From contig NZ_ASWE01000001.1 in assembly GCF_000407505.1 (NCBI RefSeq), positions 1,237,324 through 1,301,323 on the forward strand: 64,000 bases of DNA, in the 5' to 3' direction. Shown here piece after piece: positions 28,583 to 38,173 of the stretch. Below the pieces are notes generated by a model, which saw nothing but the letters and a program-made list of their open reading frames with translations, searched no databases and was not told where the DNA came from. Every line of letters starts with the position of its first letter. The stretch's first letter is position 1. The stretch is from Enterococcus phoeniculicola ATCC BAA-412. GTDB lineage: Bacteria > Bacillota > Bacilli > Lactobacillales > Enterococcaceae. Both the position numbers and the translations under genes were made by a program.

Positions 28583-30355
28583 CTACAAATTCATGTTCTC
28601 CTCTATGATTGGTAAATGAATCGTGAACGTAGAGCCTAATCCTAAATGGCTGTGAACTTCAACAAACCCTCCAAGAATTTGAGTATAATCTCGAACAATT
28701 GACAAACCTAAACCTGTTCCTCCAGAGTGTCGGCTACGCGCCTTATCTACTCGATAGAATCGCTCAAAGATACGTTCTTGATCTTCTTCATCAATCCCAA
28801 TCCCATAATCTTGAACAGATAAGACAAGCTCATCACTTTTCTGATAGGAGATAAGAATCGTTCGTTTTTCAGGAGAATACTGAATTGCATTTTCCACTAG
28901 GTTTTTTACAATTGGATAAAAGAGTTCCAAGGTTGTTTCAACCTCAAGTAAGGGATCACCCTGAATCTCGAAAGTCACTTCTTTTTCCCTTATCATCGAC
29001 TGATAACTTTGAATCAGCTGGTCTAAAAGGGGGCGGAGTGTAATAGTTTGTGTTTCGTAAAAACCTCGCTCACCATCTTTAGATAACTGAATAATCTCTT
29101 GAATCAATTTTTGAAGGCGCTGTGCATCTTTTTGCATAATGTGAAGAAATTCAGTTAGTGTCGCTGGATCCTCCATCGCACCATCTAACAAGGTTTCAGT
29201 AAACCCGATAAGAGAGGTAACAGGTGTTTTTAGTTCATGAGATACATTTCCAACAAAGTCTTTTTGCATTTTTTCAAGCTGCCGTACACGAGTTAGATCG
29301 TAAGCAATCCCAAGAATCTGACGCTGGTGCGTATTATCTAAATAACGCAAACTAAAAGATAAGACTTGCTCGTAGGGCTCTTTTATTGCTAGCTCTTCAT
29401 GGATCATCGGCTGTTCAATCGTCACTTGGTGAATCAGTCGAATGAGCTGAGGGTCTGTAACAACCTCTGTATACATTTCTCCAGCTTCAAAAGAGAGCAT
29501 TCCTAAGTGTTCCTGCATTTTGGGATTGACTAATACCATTCTGCCTTCTTCATCAAGAATAAAAACGCCTATCATCAATTCATTTAAAAGGGTATAGAAT
29601 TGCTCTTCTGTTGCTGTATAGGCAAGATAGGTCTCACTCATTTGTTCACTAAGTGTATTAATCGTGCGATACAATTCTTCCCATTCATCAGAAGCCTGCA
29701 TAATCACCCCAGCTTGTTCTGGTTGACGAACCATTTTTTTCAGAACAGGTAACACTGTTTCGATAGGGCGATTTTTTTGACGAATTAAATAAAGAACTAG
29801 ACTGGCAATTAATAAGAAAAACAAGACAAATACAATTAAAATTGATCGTCTAAACCCTTCTGCCTGTTTCAAAAATCCGCTAGTCGGTTCAGCAATCCGA
29901 AGAACACCAATTAATTCATTTTCTGATTTAATTGGCAAGGCAACATAAAGTAATTCATCCTCTAATGTTGTACTGTTACGCAAGGAACTCCCTATTATGC
30001 CACCTGATAAAACAGACTGAACCTCTGGACGATTATTTCTTTGCCCATGAAGCTGTTCATCTGACGTATCAAAGAGAATCTCACCTTCTTGATTAAGTAA
30101 CGTCACTCGTTCAGTTGAATGTTCAACATAATTTTCAAGTAGTTGGACTCCTTTAGCAGGAAGAGGAGAGGTCGCCAAATCTTCTGTTGGTAGTTGACGA
30201 ATGAGCAGCTCTCCCTTTTTTTGAAGATATGTTTCTTGCTGCGCGACTACTTCGTTATGAAAAAAGTGATTGATTAGTTGCCAGCTTCCAACAAAAATAA
30301 TCAGCAGAAGTATGACAGCAATCAACCCTTCAGAATGTTTTTTTAGGAAACTCAT
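28583..30355 (-). CDS. phoR: PhoR/PnpS-like sensor histidine kinase
   Basis: A 590-aa membrane kinase: helix 1 (about 12-33), extracytoplasmic Cache-like domain (about 35-165), helix 2 (about 168-190), HAMP-like linker, PAS domain (about 245-350), HisKA with H373 in VSHELKTP, and HATPase with N box NLVENAIQYSP, G1 DYGIGI and G2 GGTGLGLSIV. Architecture and the response-regulator partner match PhoR (PnpS) of phosphate starvation. The ATG overlaps the stop of the response-regulator gene by 4 bp. Neighbouring pstS supports a phosphate role. Confidence 0.85.
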   Translation of the reverse strand: MSFLKKHSEGLIAVILLLIIFVGSWQLINHFFHNEVVAQQETYLQKKGELLIRQLPTEDLATSPLPAKGVQLLENYVEHSTERVTLLNQEGEILFDTSDEQLHGQRNNRPEVQSVLSGGIIGSSLRNSTTLEDELLYVALPIKSENELIGVLRIAEPTSGFLKQAEGFRRSILIVFVLFFLLIASLVLYLIRQKNRPIETVLPVLKKMVRQPEQAGVIMQASDEWEELYRTINTLSEQMSETYLAYTATEEQFYTLLNELMIGVFILDEEGRMVLVNPKMQEHLGMLSFEAGEMYTEVVTDPQLIRLIHQVTIEQPMIHEELAIKEPYEQVLSFSLRYLDNTHQRQILGIAYDLTRVRQLEKMQKDFVGNVSHELKTPVTSLIGFTETLLDGAMEDPATLTEFLHIMQKDAQRLQKLIQEIIQLSKDGERGFYETQTITLRPLLDQLIQSYQSMIREKEVTFEIQGDPLLEVETTLELFYPIVKNLVENAIQYSPEKRTILISYQKSDELVLSVQDYGIGIDEEDQERIFERFYRVDKARSRHSGGTGLGLSIVRDYTQILGGFVEVHSHLGLGSTFTIHLPIIEENMNL

Positions 30356-31062
30356 TTGTGGGGCTCCTGAAATTTATACCCAAATCCTCGAACCGTTTTT
30401 AAGTATTGCGGATGCTTCGGATCTGCTTCAATTTTTTCTCGAAGATGACTCACGTGTACATCGACAATTCGACTTTGCCCAGCAAAATCAAATTTCCAAA
30501 TACGATCCAGCAAGGTATCACGATCAATCACTCGATCTTTTCGTTTCATAAAATAGACAAGCAGCTCAAACTCTTTGGGTGTTAGAACAATACTTTCTTC
30601 TTCAACTGTTACTTGATAATTTGTTAAATCTGCACGAATCGCCCCCACTTGAATAAACTCTGCTGGCTGTTCTTCTACGATTGAAGCAGTTGTTCGAGGA
30701 GCCATTCTTCGGAAAATAGCCTTCATTCGCGCCAAGACTTCACGAGGACTAAAGGGTTTGGTTAAATAATCATCTGCACCCATTTCCAACCCCAATATTC
30801 GATCAATTTGATCGTCTTTTGCAGTAAGCATTAAAATAGGGGCATCTATTTTTTCTTGACGCAATGTCCGCGTAATCTCCATTCCATCCATAGAAGGAAG
30901 CATGACATCTAAAATAATAAAATCAAATGGCTGATTTAAGGCCAACTCTAATCCTTCTCGTCCATCTGTTGCACTAACTACATGATAGCCTTCTTTTTCT
31001 AAATTAAAGGTTAATAATGTCACAATTGAAGGTTCATCATCAACAACGAGCACTTTTTTCAT
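30352..31062 (-). CDS. phoP: PhoP/PnpR-like response regulator
   Basis: A 236-aa OmpR-family regulator: receiver domain with phosphoacceptor D52 (ILDVMLPSMDG), conserved T and K (MLTAKDD, TKPFSPRE), and C-terminal winged helix (VLTPKEFELLVYF... RIVDVHVSHLR). AAAGGAG precedes the ATG at 31062. First gene of a two-gene operon with the kinase. The Pho-box-like repeats upstream of pstS are its likely target. Confidence 0.88.
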   Translation of the reverse strand: MKKVLVVDDEPSIVTLLTFNLEKEGYHVVSATDGREGLELALNQPFDFIILDVMLPSMDGMEITRTLRQEKIDAPILMLTAKDDQIDRILGLEMGADDYLTKPFSPREVLARMKAIFRRMAPRTTASIVEEQPAEFIQVGAIRADLTNYQVTVEEESIVLTPKEFELLVYFMKRKDRVIDRDTLLDRIWKFDFAGQSRIVDVHVSHLREKIEADPKHPQYLKTVRGFGYKFQEPHK

Positions 31063-31175
31063 GCGCTTACTCCTTTATATCTTCATAAAAAAACAGTTCT
31101 TTTTCGAAGTATTTCTGTTACTTGTCCATTTTAGCATAGAATAGGCTTCTAGGACTATTGTGAACGCACAATAAA

Positions 31176-31184
31176 TGGTATAAT
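31176..31184 (+). promoter_or_regulatory. Extended -10 promoter for DUF523-ylxM-ffh
   Basis: TGGTATAAT (TGnTATAAT); TTGTGA lies 15 bp upstream of the hexamer. About 50 bp before the DUF523 start. Confidence 0.6.
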
Positions 31185-31234
31185 AGGGAAGCGATTTTTA
31201 TTTTTCAACACTACTTATGAGAAGGGGTACTTAA

Positions 31235-31696
31235 ATGATTGGAATCAGTGCTTGTTTAGGTGGGGCACTTTGTCGTTATGACGGTCAAGCAAAAACAGTT
31301 GACTCGTTAAAAGAACTTGTTCAACAAGGTACTGCAATCATGGTATGTCCTGAGGTTCTTGGCGGACTTACCGTTCCTAGAGAACCTGCTGAGCTTGTTG
31401 GAGGAGATGGATTTGATGTTTGGCGAGGAACTGCAAAAGTCATAACTGTAACAGGCGTTGATGTGACTGACGCATTTAAACAAGGAGCCATTCTAGCTTA
31501 CGAAAAACTAAAAAAACAAAACATTACACAGCTTATTACAAAAGAAAAAAGCCCATCCTGTGGTCGCCAAGTCATCTATGATGGTAGCTTTAGCGGAACA
31601 AGTAAACATGGGGTAGGCGTAGCAACAGCTTATTTTTTACAACAAAATCTGTCTGTTTTTTCTGATGAAGAATGGTTAGCCCAACAAACTACTTAA
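31235..31696 (+). CDS. DUF523 family protein
   Basis: A 153-aa protein with family hallmarks [29 protein letters not shown] and EKSPSCG. The conserved cysteines suggest a metal or redox site; activity is not known. Located 16 bp before ylxM and probably transcribed with ylxM-ffh. The ATG follows GAAGGGG. Confidence 0.85.
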   Translation: MIGISACLGGALCRYDGQAKTVDSLKELVQQGTAIMVCPEVLGGLTVPREPAELVGGDGFDVWRGTAKVITVTGVDVTDAFKQGAILAYEKLKKQNITQLITKEKSPSCGRQVIYDGSFSGTSKHGVGVATAYFLQQNLSVFSDEEWLAQQTT

Positions 31697-31712
31697 AAGC
31701 GAGGCGATAGAA

Positions 31713-32051
31713 ATGGAACTCGAAAAAACAAATCGTATGAACGCACTCTTTGAATTTTATTCAACCTTGCTGACAGAAAAACAGATGAATTATATGGAGC
31801 TGTATTATGCAGATGATTTTTCTTTAGGCGAGATTGCAGAAGAGTATGAGGTCAGCCGTCAAGCGGTGTATGATAATATCAAACGAACAGAAAAGATTTT
31901 AGAAGACTATGAACGAAAATTACATTTATTTTCTGACTATATTGTTCGAAGTGAGCTGTTGGATAAAATGGATGTTTATGTACGTGAACATTACCCAAAA
32001 GATGAAACACTCCCTGAGTTAATGAAAAAAATACAAGAAATTGATGAATAA
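31713..32051 (+). CDS. ylxM: YlxM, HTH protein associated with SRP
   Basis: A 112-aa protein with a sigma-70 region 4-like HTH ([20 protein letters not shown], about 30-50). YlxM is encoded next to ffh across Firmicutes and modulates SRP/FtsY GTPases in streptococci. AGCGAGGCGATAG provides a modest ribosome site. Ends 15 bp before ffh. Confidence 0.9.
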   Translation: MELEKTNRMNALFEFYSTLLTEKQMNYMELYYADDFSLGEIAEEYEVSRQAVYDNIKRTEKILEDYERKLHLFSDYIVRSELLDKMDVYVREHYPKDETLPELMKKIQEIDE

Positions 32052-32066
32052 AGGAATGAGAAAACT

Positions 32067-33485
32067 ATGGCATTTGAGAACTTAACAGAACGCCTCCAGC
32101 AGGCAATGAGTAAACTAAGAAAAAAGGGAAAAGTATCCGAGGCTGATGTAAAAGAAATGATGCGGGAAATCCGCCTTGCTTTACTTGAAGCCGATGTTAA
32201 CTTACAAGTCGTTAAAGATTTTACAAAACGAGTACGTGAGCGGGCAGTCGGTACCGAGGTATTGGATAGCTTATCTCCTGCACAGCAAATTGTAAAAATT
32301 GTTGATGAAGAGCTGACAAAAACTTTAGGTTCTGAAACAGTAGAATTAACCAAGTCGCCAAAAATCCCTACTGTGATTATGATGGTTGGGCTACAAGGGG
32401 CAGGGAAAACAACCTTTGCCGGAAAACTTGCGAAGCATTTAATGAAAACTGAAAATGCTCGTCCATTAATGATTGCCGGAGACGTATATCGTCCAGCTGC
32501 AATTGACCAGTTAAAAGTACTGGGACAACAATTAGACGTACCTGTATTTGATATGGGCACAGATACCAGTCCTGTGGAAATCGTTCGTCAGGGGATGGCA
32601 CTTGCCCGTGAAAAGAAAAATGATTATGTCCTAATTGATACGGCAGGTCGTCTGCACATTGATGAAACACTTATGGACGAATTAAAACAAATTAAAGAGA
32701 TTGCTGAACCAAATGAAATTCTTTTAGTAGTCGATGCGATGACAGGGCAGGATGCTGTAAATGTTGCAGATAGCTTTAACCAGCAATTAGGCATCACTGG
32801 GGTTGTGATTACAAAACTTGACGGTGATACTCGTGGGGGAGCTGCACTTTCTATTCGTTCCGTAACAGGAGCACCCATTAAATTTATCGGTTCTGGTGAA
32901 AAACTAACTGACCTGGAAATCTTCCATCCCGATCGAATGTCTAGTCGAATTTTAGGTATGGGGGATATGCTGACGCTTATTGAAAAAGCACAGCAAGACT
33001 ACGATGAGAAAAAAGCAGAAGAGCTCGCACAAAAAATGCGTGAAAACAGCTTTGATTTCAATGACTTTATTGAACAGCTCGATCAAGTAATGGGCATGGG
33101 GCCTATTGAAGACCTTCTGAAAATGATACCCGGAATGAATCAAATGCCAGGTATTGAAAATGTCAAGGTTGACCCTAAAGACGTGGAACGTAAAAAAGCG
33201 ATGGTTTATTCAATGACTCCTGCAGAACGAGAAAATCCAGATTTATTAAACCCAAGCAGAAGAAGAAGAATTGCCGCAGGTTCCGGAAACAGTATTGTTG
33301 AAGTCAACCGTATGATTAAACAATTTAAAGAGTCCCGCAAGATGATGCAGCAAATGTCTAAAGGAGATATGAATATCCCAGGCATGGACCAAATGTTTGG
33401 TGGAGGCGTCAAAGGGAAGCTTGGCAAAATGGCGATGAACCGTATGGTGAAGAAAAACAAGAAGAAGAAAAAGAAACGGAAATAA
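32067..33485 (+). CDS. ffh: Signal recognition particle protein Ffh (SRP54)
   Basis: A 472-aa NG-M protein: N domain (1-90), GTPase G domain with P-loop GLQGAGKTT (about 108-116), DTAGR and TKLDGD, then Met-rich M domain (about 300-450) that binds signal sequences and SRP RNA, ending in a Lys-rich tail. It targets nascent membrane proteins to FtsY. In B. subtilis ffh is next to rpsP; here 5.5 kb of accessory genes separates them. Confidence 0.95.
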   Translation: MAFENLTERLQQAMSKLRKKGKVSEADVKEMMREIRLALLEADVNLQVVKDFTKRVRERAVGTEVLDSLSPAQQIVKIVDEELTKTLGSETVELTKSPKIPTVIMMVGLQGAGKTTFAGKLAKHLMKTENARPLMIAGDVYRPAAIDQLKVLGQQLDVPVFDMGTDTSPVEIVRQGMALAREKKNDYVLIDTAGRLHIDETLMDELKQIKEIAEPNEILLVVDAMTGQDAVNVADSFNQQLGITGVVITKLDGDTRGGAALSIRSVTGAPIKFIGSGEKLTDLEIFHPDRMSSRILGMGDMLTLIEKAQQDYDEKKAEELAQKMRENSFDFNDFIEQLDQVMGMGPIEDLLKMIPGMNQMPGIENVKVDPKDVERKKAMVYSMTPAERENPDLLNPSRRRRIAAGSGNSIVEVNRMIKQFKESRKMMQQMSKGDMNIPGMDQMFGGGVKGKLGKMAMNRMVKKNKKKKKKRK

Positions 33486-33627
33486 GAGGCAAACAGAGGG
33501 AACTTTTTTGTCTGCTTTAACGAATAGATGAAGTGAATTGGGAGCAGAAATTATTTTTACTCCCACCATTTATCAGGGCTTGAAGAGTCTGAAATATAAC
33601 CAAAATAGTTATATCTCAGGCTCTTTT
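33486..33627 (+). repeat. Intergenic repeat, copy E (diverged)
   Basis: Shares AGAGGCAAACA with copy B and ATGAAGTG..TACTCCCACCATTTAT with C/D, and ends in a hairpin GAGTCTGAAATATAAC / GTTATATCTCAGGCTC plus T-run (33583-33627). Lies after ffh, where it serves as terminator. Confidence 0.6.
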
Positions 33628-33662
33628 CCTTATCTATTTTTCCCCAAGAAAGGAAAGTAGTG

Positions 33663-34175
33663 ATGATTTTAGAAACTGAACGACTCATTTTGAGAGAATG
33701 GACAAATGAAGATTTGCCAAGCTTACGAAGCTTCCTACAGGATTCAGAAGTGATGTATGCTTATGAAGGCGCATTTTCAGATGAAGAAGTTGAAAACTGG
33801 CTAGCCTGGAACCAATCTCTTTATCAATCCGATGGCTATGGGTTGTGGGCACTGGTTAGAAAAGAAGATCAAACAGTTATTGGCGAATGCGGATTGACTA
33901 AACAAATAGTTGAAGAAGAAACTTACTTGGAAATTGGCTATCATCTCATAAAAGATGCTTGGCATGAAGGATACGCTATTGAAGCAGCTACCGCTGTAAA
34001 ATCCTACGCCTTTGAAATCCTTCAAGCATCAGAAGTTATCTCTGTTATTCGAGATACAAATCTTCCTTCCATGAATGTCGCTATTCGAAATGGTATGACT
34101 GCAAAAAAACGTTTCATCAAACATTACCGTGGACACACCATGCCACACTTTTTGTTTGCTGTAAAAAGTAAATAG
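33663..34175 (+). CDS. GNAT acetyltransferase (RimJ/RimL type)
   Basis: A 170-aa protein of Acetyltransf_3 type: LETERLILREW start, GECGLT core strand, IGYHLIKDAWHEGYAIEAA acetyl-CoA loop (about 95-115) and NLPSMNVAIRNGM. It acetylates an N-terminal or small-molecule amine; the substrate is unknown. AAAGGAAAG favours ATG at 33663 over the adjoining GTG. Single gene with its own terminator. Confidence 0.85.
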   Translation: MILETERLILREWTNEDLPSLRSFLQDSEVMYAYEGAFSDEEVENWLAWNQSLYQSDGYGLWALVRKEDQTVIGECGLTKQIVEEETYLEIGYHLIKDAWHEGYAIEAATAVKSYAFEILQASEVISVIRDTNLPSMNVAIRNGMTAKKRFIKHYRGHTMPHFLFAVKSK

Positions 34176-34189
34176 CAATAAGCAGAATA

Positions 34190-34238
34190 AAAAGCCTCTA
34201 AAACGCAGGACAACTGGTCCAACGTTTTAGAGGCTTTA
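34190..34238. terminator. Terminator after GNAT gene
   Basis: AAAGCCTCTAAAACG and CGTTTTAGAGGCTTT, 15-bp perfect arms with inner GGAC/GTCC. Confidence 0.88.
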
Positions 34239-34316
34239 CGAATAGCTAGTGATAAAGAAAGAGGTCATTTTTTCAATCCTATTTTTATCAAATCATGGGA
34301 ATAATTGTATTTCTAA

Positions 34317-34837
34317 TTAATTCATTACAAATAAAAGAATCACAAGAATGAAAACTGGAATCCCGACAATTGTACTAATAATGACGACCATAGTCTTCGT
34401 ACGTTCTGGTGTCTTTCCCAATAATAATAGAAACCGATAGAACACCCAACCCAGTAGTCCTCCCATCACATTTAGCAGAACATCATCAATATCTGCACTT
34501 CCCAAGATAAACAAATATTGAATACCCTCAATCAAAAGGCTGATGAAGACTAATGAGAGAAGGGTTTTTAGAAAAGAGAAACTCTTCTTAATCAAAGGTA
34601 CATAAATTCCCATCGGAACAAATAGTAAGATATTTCCCCAAATATTTACATCAAGCAAACGATAATGAACTCCATCATCCACATTGATATACGACTGAAT
34701 AGAGTGAAAAGGAACAAGGTTTACTAACCGAATAGATGCGCCAGAAGATAGCCGGCTCAAAAAACGACATCCATGAGTAAAAGAATATAGAAAACAACGA
34801 TTCCCCAAAAAAGAATACTCTCCACTCGTTTTCTCAT
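34317..34837 (-). pseudogene. VanZ-like membrane protein gene, frameshifted
   Basis: The natural start is the ATG at 34837 (GAGGAG 8 bp upstream, 5 bp after the permease stop). It reads MRKRVESILFWGIVVFYI... and stops at a TGA at 34757-34759 after 26 codons. The family sequence continues in another frame (FLSRLSSGASIR...) for 140 more residues. The break is at six A on the + strand (34759-34764); seven would restore a single 173-aa VanZ family protein with about five helices (NLVPFHSI, D-x-x-x-N core). Either a true single-base deletion or a homopolymer sequencing error. Last gene of the GntR/ABC operon. Confidence 0.8.
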
Positions 34838-34842
34838 AAAAT

Positions 34843-36060
34843 TCACTCCTCTACTTTAAACTCCTTAAATTGGCGACGCTTCTCCAACAACTTACGTACA
34901 CGATTTTTTAAAGGAACAAAATAGATAGTGCCCACTGTTATAAGAGAGATTATTCCCCCGCTAACAAGTGATCTGGAAATAAAGTAGGGAACATCTGCAT
35001 GCTGTTCAGGATAGTCCATTAGTGCATACATAAATCGTGTTGCCCAAACTATAGTGCATGAATAAACGATAATCAGTAATGTAATTGGCAGTCGATAGCT
35101 GTCTAAAAGAATATTTTGACTGCTTTTTTCTAACGATAGTTGATTAAACACACGCCAGCTGATAAACAAAAGAAGAGCACTTATAATAAAAATGGTTATG
35201 CATAAACCCGGATGAACATTTACTTTTCCAATATCAATTTGAAAACCGTAATCTTCATAGGTGCTGTTTAAATTACGATTCAGTCTATTTTCAATCAAAA
35301 ATAAAACATTCATCATAACAGATGATAGTAACGTTGTTGAAATTAAAAATGCACCCGCAATCACTGGACCAAAAATAAGATTTCCTGTCAGTATCCCAAT
35401 AAAAACGCCACATGAGAAGTAGAAAAAAACACAGAGTAACCCGTTAATCATAGAAAGGAGCAACGTTGATAGATGAGCGTTAATAAACTCATGTGGAATA
35501 AACAGGTAGAGACTCGTAATGAATGCCAGCTTACACAATATAAGTACTGTAAACAGGGGAAGAGCCACTGTTTTAAATTTTTCCTTAAAAATGGCATTTC
35601 GTGTGGTCCCTAGCGAAAAAAGAAACGTATTAAAATGGGTTTTCAAATCAACAAAAAATAAAAGAAATCCGAGTAAGAAGAAGGCAACTAGAAAAATTCC
35701 TGTTCCCTCACTCATAAATACATTAGTATAAGTCGTCGCTTTATCAATCGCTTTATCCCCTCTAGTCGTTAGTGAATCTGGCTGATTGGCTTTATTGAAT
35801 AAATAGGAGGTTCCTTTAATATAATCCTCTATACTCTTGTAGTAAACAGGTTGGTCGTCTTCCCAAAATTCTGTATAAGAGTCTGGATATGCCTCGTATT
35901 CTTGCCGAAACATATCTGATTGCTGATAATTTCTTGTTGCATACCAATTACTTATTCCACTTTGAATAGTAAAAAAATAGTAGAGTCCTATCAGAATCAT
36001 TCCCACCAGGACAAATTTTCCATAACGTTCCTTCATAATTTTTTTTAATTGTCTGTTCAT
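34843..36060 (-). CDS. ABC transporter permease
   Basis: A 405-aa membrane protein: one N-terminal helix (about 15-32), an extracytoplasmic domain of about 85 residues, then about seven helices and a basic C terminus. It resembles ABC-2 permeases in GntR-regulated exporters of the YtrA type. Nine bp after the ATPase gene. Substrate unknown; such systems often respond to cell-wall-active agents. Confidence 0.8.
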   Translation of the reverse strand: MNRQLKKIMKERYGKFVLVGMILIGLYYFFTIQSGISNWYATRNYQQSDMFRQEYEAYPDSYTEFWEDDQPVYYKSIEDYIKGTSYLFNKANQPDSLTTRGDKAIDKATTYTNVFMSEGTGIFLVAFFLLGFLLFFVDLKTHFNTFLFSLGTTRNAIFKEKFKTVALPLFTVLILCKLAFITSLYLFIPHEFINAHLSTLLLSMINGLLCVFFYFSCGVFIGILTGNLIFGPVIAGAFLISTTLLSSVMMNVLFLIENRLNRNLNSTYEDYGFQIDIGKVNVHPGLCITIFIISALLLFISWRVFNQLSLEKSSQNILLDSYRLPITLLIIVYSCTIVWATRFMYALMDYPEQHADVPYFISRSLVSGGIISLITVGTIYFVPLKNRVRKLLEKRRQFKEFKVEE

Positions 36061-36069
36061 TGCGTCCTC

Positions 36070-36957
36070 CTAATTAAACAATTGATAGTCTGATTCTCGA
36101 CTGAGATTTGCTTCAAATAAGTCCTCTAATGCCAACGGGAGCTCTTCTAATAGTACTGGGTCAACCTCTTTAATTTGGCGCTCGATTTCTTCGGTATAAT
36201 TTTCAAAAACAGCAATAATTACTCGCCCTTGCACACGGAGCAGCTTACTATTTTCTTTGATAAAAGAGGGAACCTTCTTTGTTCGGAAAACCATTTGCAC
36301 TTTTCGTGCTTGTGCACGCATTTCCTCTAAACGATAGTCCTGTTTAATCGTTGCGTCTTTTAAAATCAGCGCTCGGTCAATAATGGTTTCCAGCTCATTT
36401 AAATTATGAGAAGCAATAATAACCGTACGAGTGCCATCGCTTAAATTTTCCAAAAGTAAACGAATGACATTTTTCTTCACAATGACATCTAGTCCATCGA
36501 AAGGTTCATCCAATAAAAGATAAGGCGCATTTGAAGTAATCGCTAGTATCACTTTAAATAAACCTTGCATCCCTTTAGACATCGAACGAAAACTATTATT
36601 TACTGGTAAATTATGTGCATTTATCAACGCAATAAATTGTTCATAGTTGAAATTGGGATAGGCATTCTGATAAAAAATTCCAATCTTTTTTAATGAATAA
36701 CTCGATAAAAAATGCGTCTGTTCATCAATATAAAAAATCATTGTTTTTAATTCCGGATGTGTCAAGATGCTTTGTCCATCAATAAGAACATCTCCGCTAT
36801 CTGGTAAATAATGACCTGCAATCGTTCGAAAAAGACTAGTCTTTCCAGAGCCGTTTCGGCCAATCAGCCCAATAACTTCATTTAATTCTGCAGAAAAACA
36901 AATATCTGATAATACTTGCTTTGTGTTAATATTTTTCGTAAGTTTATCGATTTTCAT
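36070..36957 (-). CDS. ABC transporter ATP-binding protein
   Basis: A 295-aa ATPase: Walker A GRNGSGKTS (about 33-41), Q-loop region, a degenerate signature SMSKGMQGLF in place of LSGGQ, Walker B YLLLDEPFDGLD, and the switch histidine in ASHNL. The degenerate signature is common in YtrB/EcsA-type exporters. The start overlaps the gntR stop by 4 bp. Confidence 0.9.
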   Translation of the reverse strand: MKIDKLTKNINTKQVLSDICFSAELNEVIGLIGRNGSGKTSLFRTIAGHYLPDSGDVLIDGQSILTHPELKTMIFYIDEQTHFLSSYSLKKIGIFYQNAYPNFNYEQFIALINAHNLPVNNSFRSMSKGMQGLFKVILAITSNAPYLLLDEPFDGLDVIVKKNVIRLLLENLSDGTRTVIIASHNLNELETIIDRALILKDATIKQDYRLEEMRAQARKVQMVFRTKKVPSFIKENSKLLRVQGRVIIAVFENYTEEIERQIKEVDPVLLEELPLALEDLFEANLSRESDYQLFN

Positions 36958-37340
36958 TCTGTATACCCCTCTAACATCTGTTCAGATTCCTTTACCCACT
37001 CAACCATTTCATCTTGTGTTACTTGTAAATGACCTGCTTCAATTATCAAATCTTTGAGTTTTCCTTTGAGTAATCCAATGCGATAGTCATCACGTTGAGT
37101 GGGGTTGAATTTTTTTACAAATGTACCTTTTCCCTTCACTGTAATTAATACCTGTTCGTTTTCCAATAACTTATACGCTTTACTAATAGTATTGGGATTC
37201 ATCATCAGCTCTCGTGCGAGTTCCCGAACAGAAGGAAGCTTATCTCCAGCAACTAATATTCCTTGCAGAATATCTTTTTTGATACTTAACATTAGCTGCT
37301 CGTAATAAGGCTTACTACTCGTTTTATTAATAGAAACCAT
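36954..37340 (-). CDS. GntR-family regulator, YtrA type
   Basis: A 128-aa short GntR protein: winged helix (KPYYEQLMLSIKKDILQG, LPSVRELARELMMNPNTISK, GKGTFV; about 10-75) and a short helical tail rather than a ligand domain, the YtrA pattern. It should repress the operon by binding the palindromes just upstream. GGAG spacing supports the start at 37340. Confidence 0.88.
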   Translation of the reverse strand: MVSINKTSSKPYYEQLMLSIKKDILQGILVAGDKLPSVRELARELMMNPNTISKAYKLLENEQVLITVKGKGTFVKKFNPTQRDDYRIGLLKGKLKDLIIEAGHLQVTQDEMVEWVKESEQMLEGYTE

Positions 37341-37359
37341 TGTAAACTCCTTTCAATTC

Positions 37360-37400
37360 CATAGTGTACTTATGTGTACTAGTATACATAGTACACTTAT
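37360..37400 (-). promoter_or_regulatory. Promoter and palindromic operator of the gntR-ABC operon
   Basis: AGTGTACT (37363-37370) and AGTACACT (37390-37397) form a perfect 8-bp inverted repeat, enclosing a second nested palindrome TGTACTAGTATACA. The half-sites AGTGTA/TACACT are those of YtrA. On the minus strand a -10 TATACT lies within the operator and TTTACT 17 bp upstream serves as -35, so binding would block RNA polymerase. Confidence 0.75.
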
Positions 37401-37592
37401 TGAAGTAAACTGCCTATTTCCAGTTCTTAAGAAAAAATGAACATTCTGAAGAGAGAATTAATTTAGAGCAGTCAGGCAAGTATTTATCAACTTTGTTTAT
37501 ACGAACTTCTTAAAACTTATAGGTACATAAATTCCCATCAAAAGCGCTTCATTTGATAGAATAGAGACAGACATATTTTAGGGGGAGATATT

Positions 37593-38123
37593 ATGAGAAA
37601 GATTGTTTTTTACGGCGGCATAAGTTTAGATGGGTACCTTGCTGATGAATCTCACAGTTTACAGTGGCTGTTTGATGCAGATGACGGCACGCCCATGAAC
37701 TATGATTCTTTTATTGAAACCATTGATACAACGGTTATGGGAAGAAAAACGTTCGAAGAAACATTAACTTATACAAAAGGGGAGAATCCTTATCCAGGAA
37801 AAACAAATTTCATTTTCTCTCGAAAAATGCAGTATACAACGGATGACTTTATTTCTATCTCTGAAGATCCTGTCGCATTTTTAAATGAATGGAGAAAAAA
37901 AGAGGGAAAAGATATCTGGATTGTCGGCGGCGGAAAATTATTAAAGCCTTTATTAGAAGCAGATATGATTGATGAGTGGTGGATACAATTTACGCCCATT
38001 CTTCTTGGAAAGGGGATTCGCTTATTTGAAGAGGGAAACTACCGAAACCAATTAGAATTAATAGAAGTCAATAAGTTTGGACAATTTGGCGAACTTCATT
38101 TGCGAAAAAAAAATCTCAAGTAA
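37593..38123 (+). CDS. Dihydrofolate reductase-like (RibD C-terminal) protein
   Basis: A 176-aa protein of the RibD_C/DHFR-like fold: SLDGYLAD near the start, VMGRKTFE (about 48-55) and WIVGGGKLL (about 108-117) for NADPH binding. B. subtilis YyaP-type proteins are similar. A reductase, but not necessarily of folate; substrate unknown. GGGGGAG precedes the ATG. Stand-alone gene ending in a bidirectional terminator. Confidence 0.82.
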   Translation: MRKIVFYGGISLDGYLADESHSLQWLFDADDGTPMNYDSFIETIDTTVMGRKTFEETLTYTKGENPYPGKTNFIFSRKMQYTTDDFISISEDPVAFLNEWRKKEGKDIWIVGGGKLLKPLLEADMIDEWWIQFTPILLGKGIRLFEEGNYRNQLELIEVNKFGQFGELHLRKKNLK

Positions 38124-38126
38124 TAG

Positions 38127-38163
38127 AAAAACACCGATGAAAGCAATGCTCTCATCGGTGTTT
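38127..38163. terminator. Bidirectional terminator
   Basis: AAACACCGATGA and TCATCGGTGTTT, 12-bp perfect arms between convergent genes. Confidence 0.9.
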
Positions 38164-38173
38164 ATTAGTGTAA

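Noticed and set aside
31991..32878. Leftward frames within ffh
   Set aside because: Antisense shadows of the highly expressed ffh gene, without ribosome sites or family similarity.
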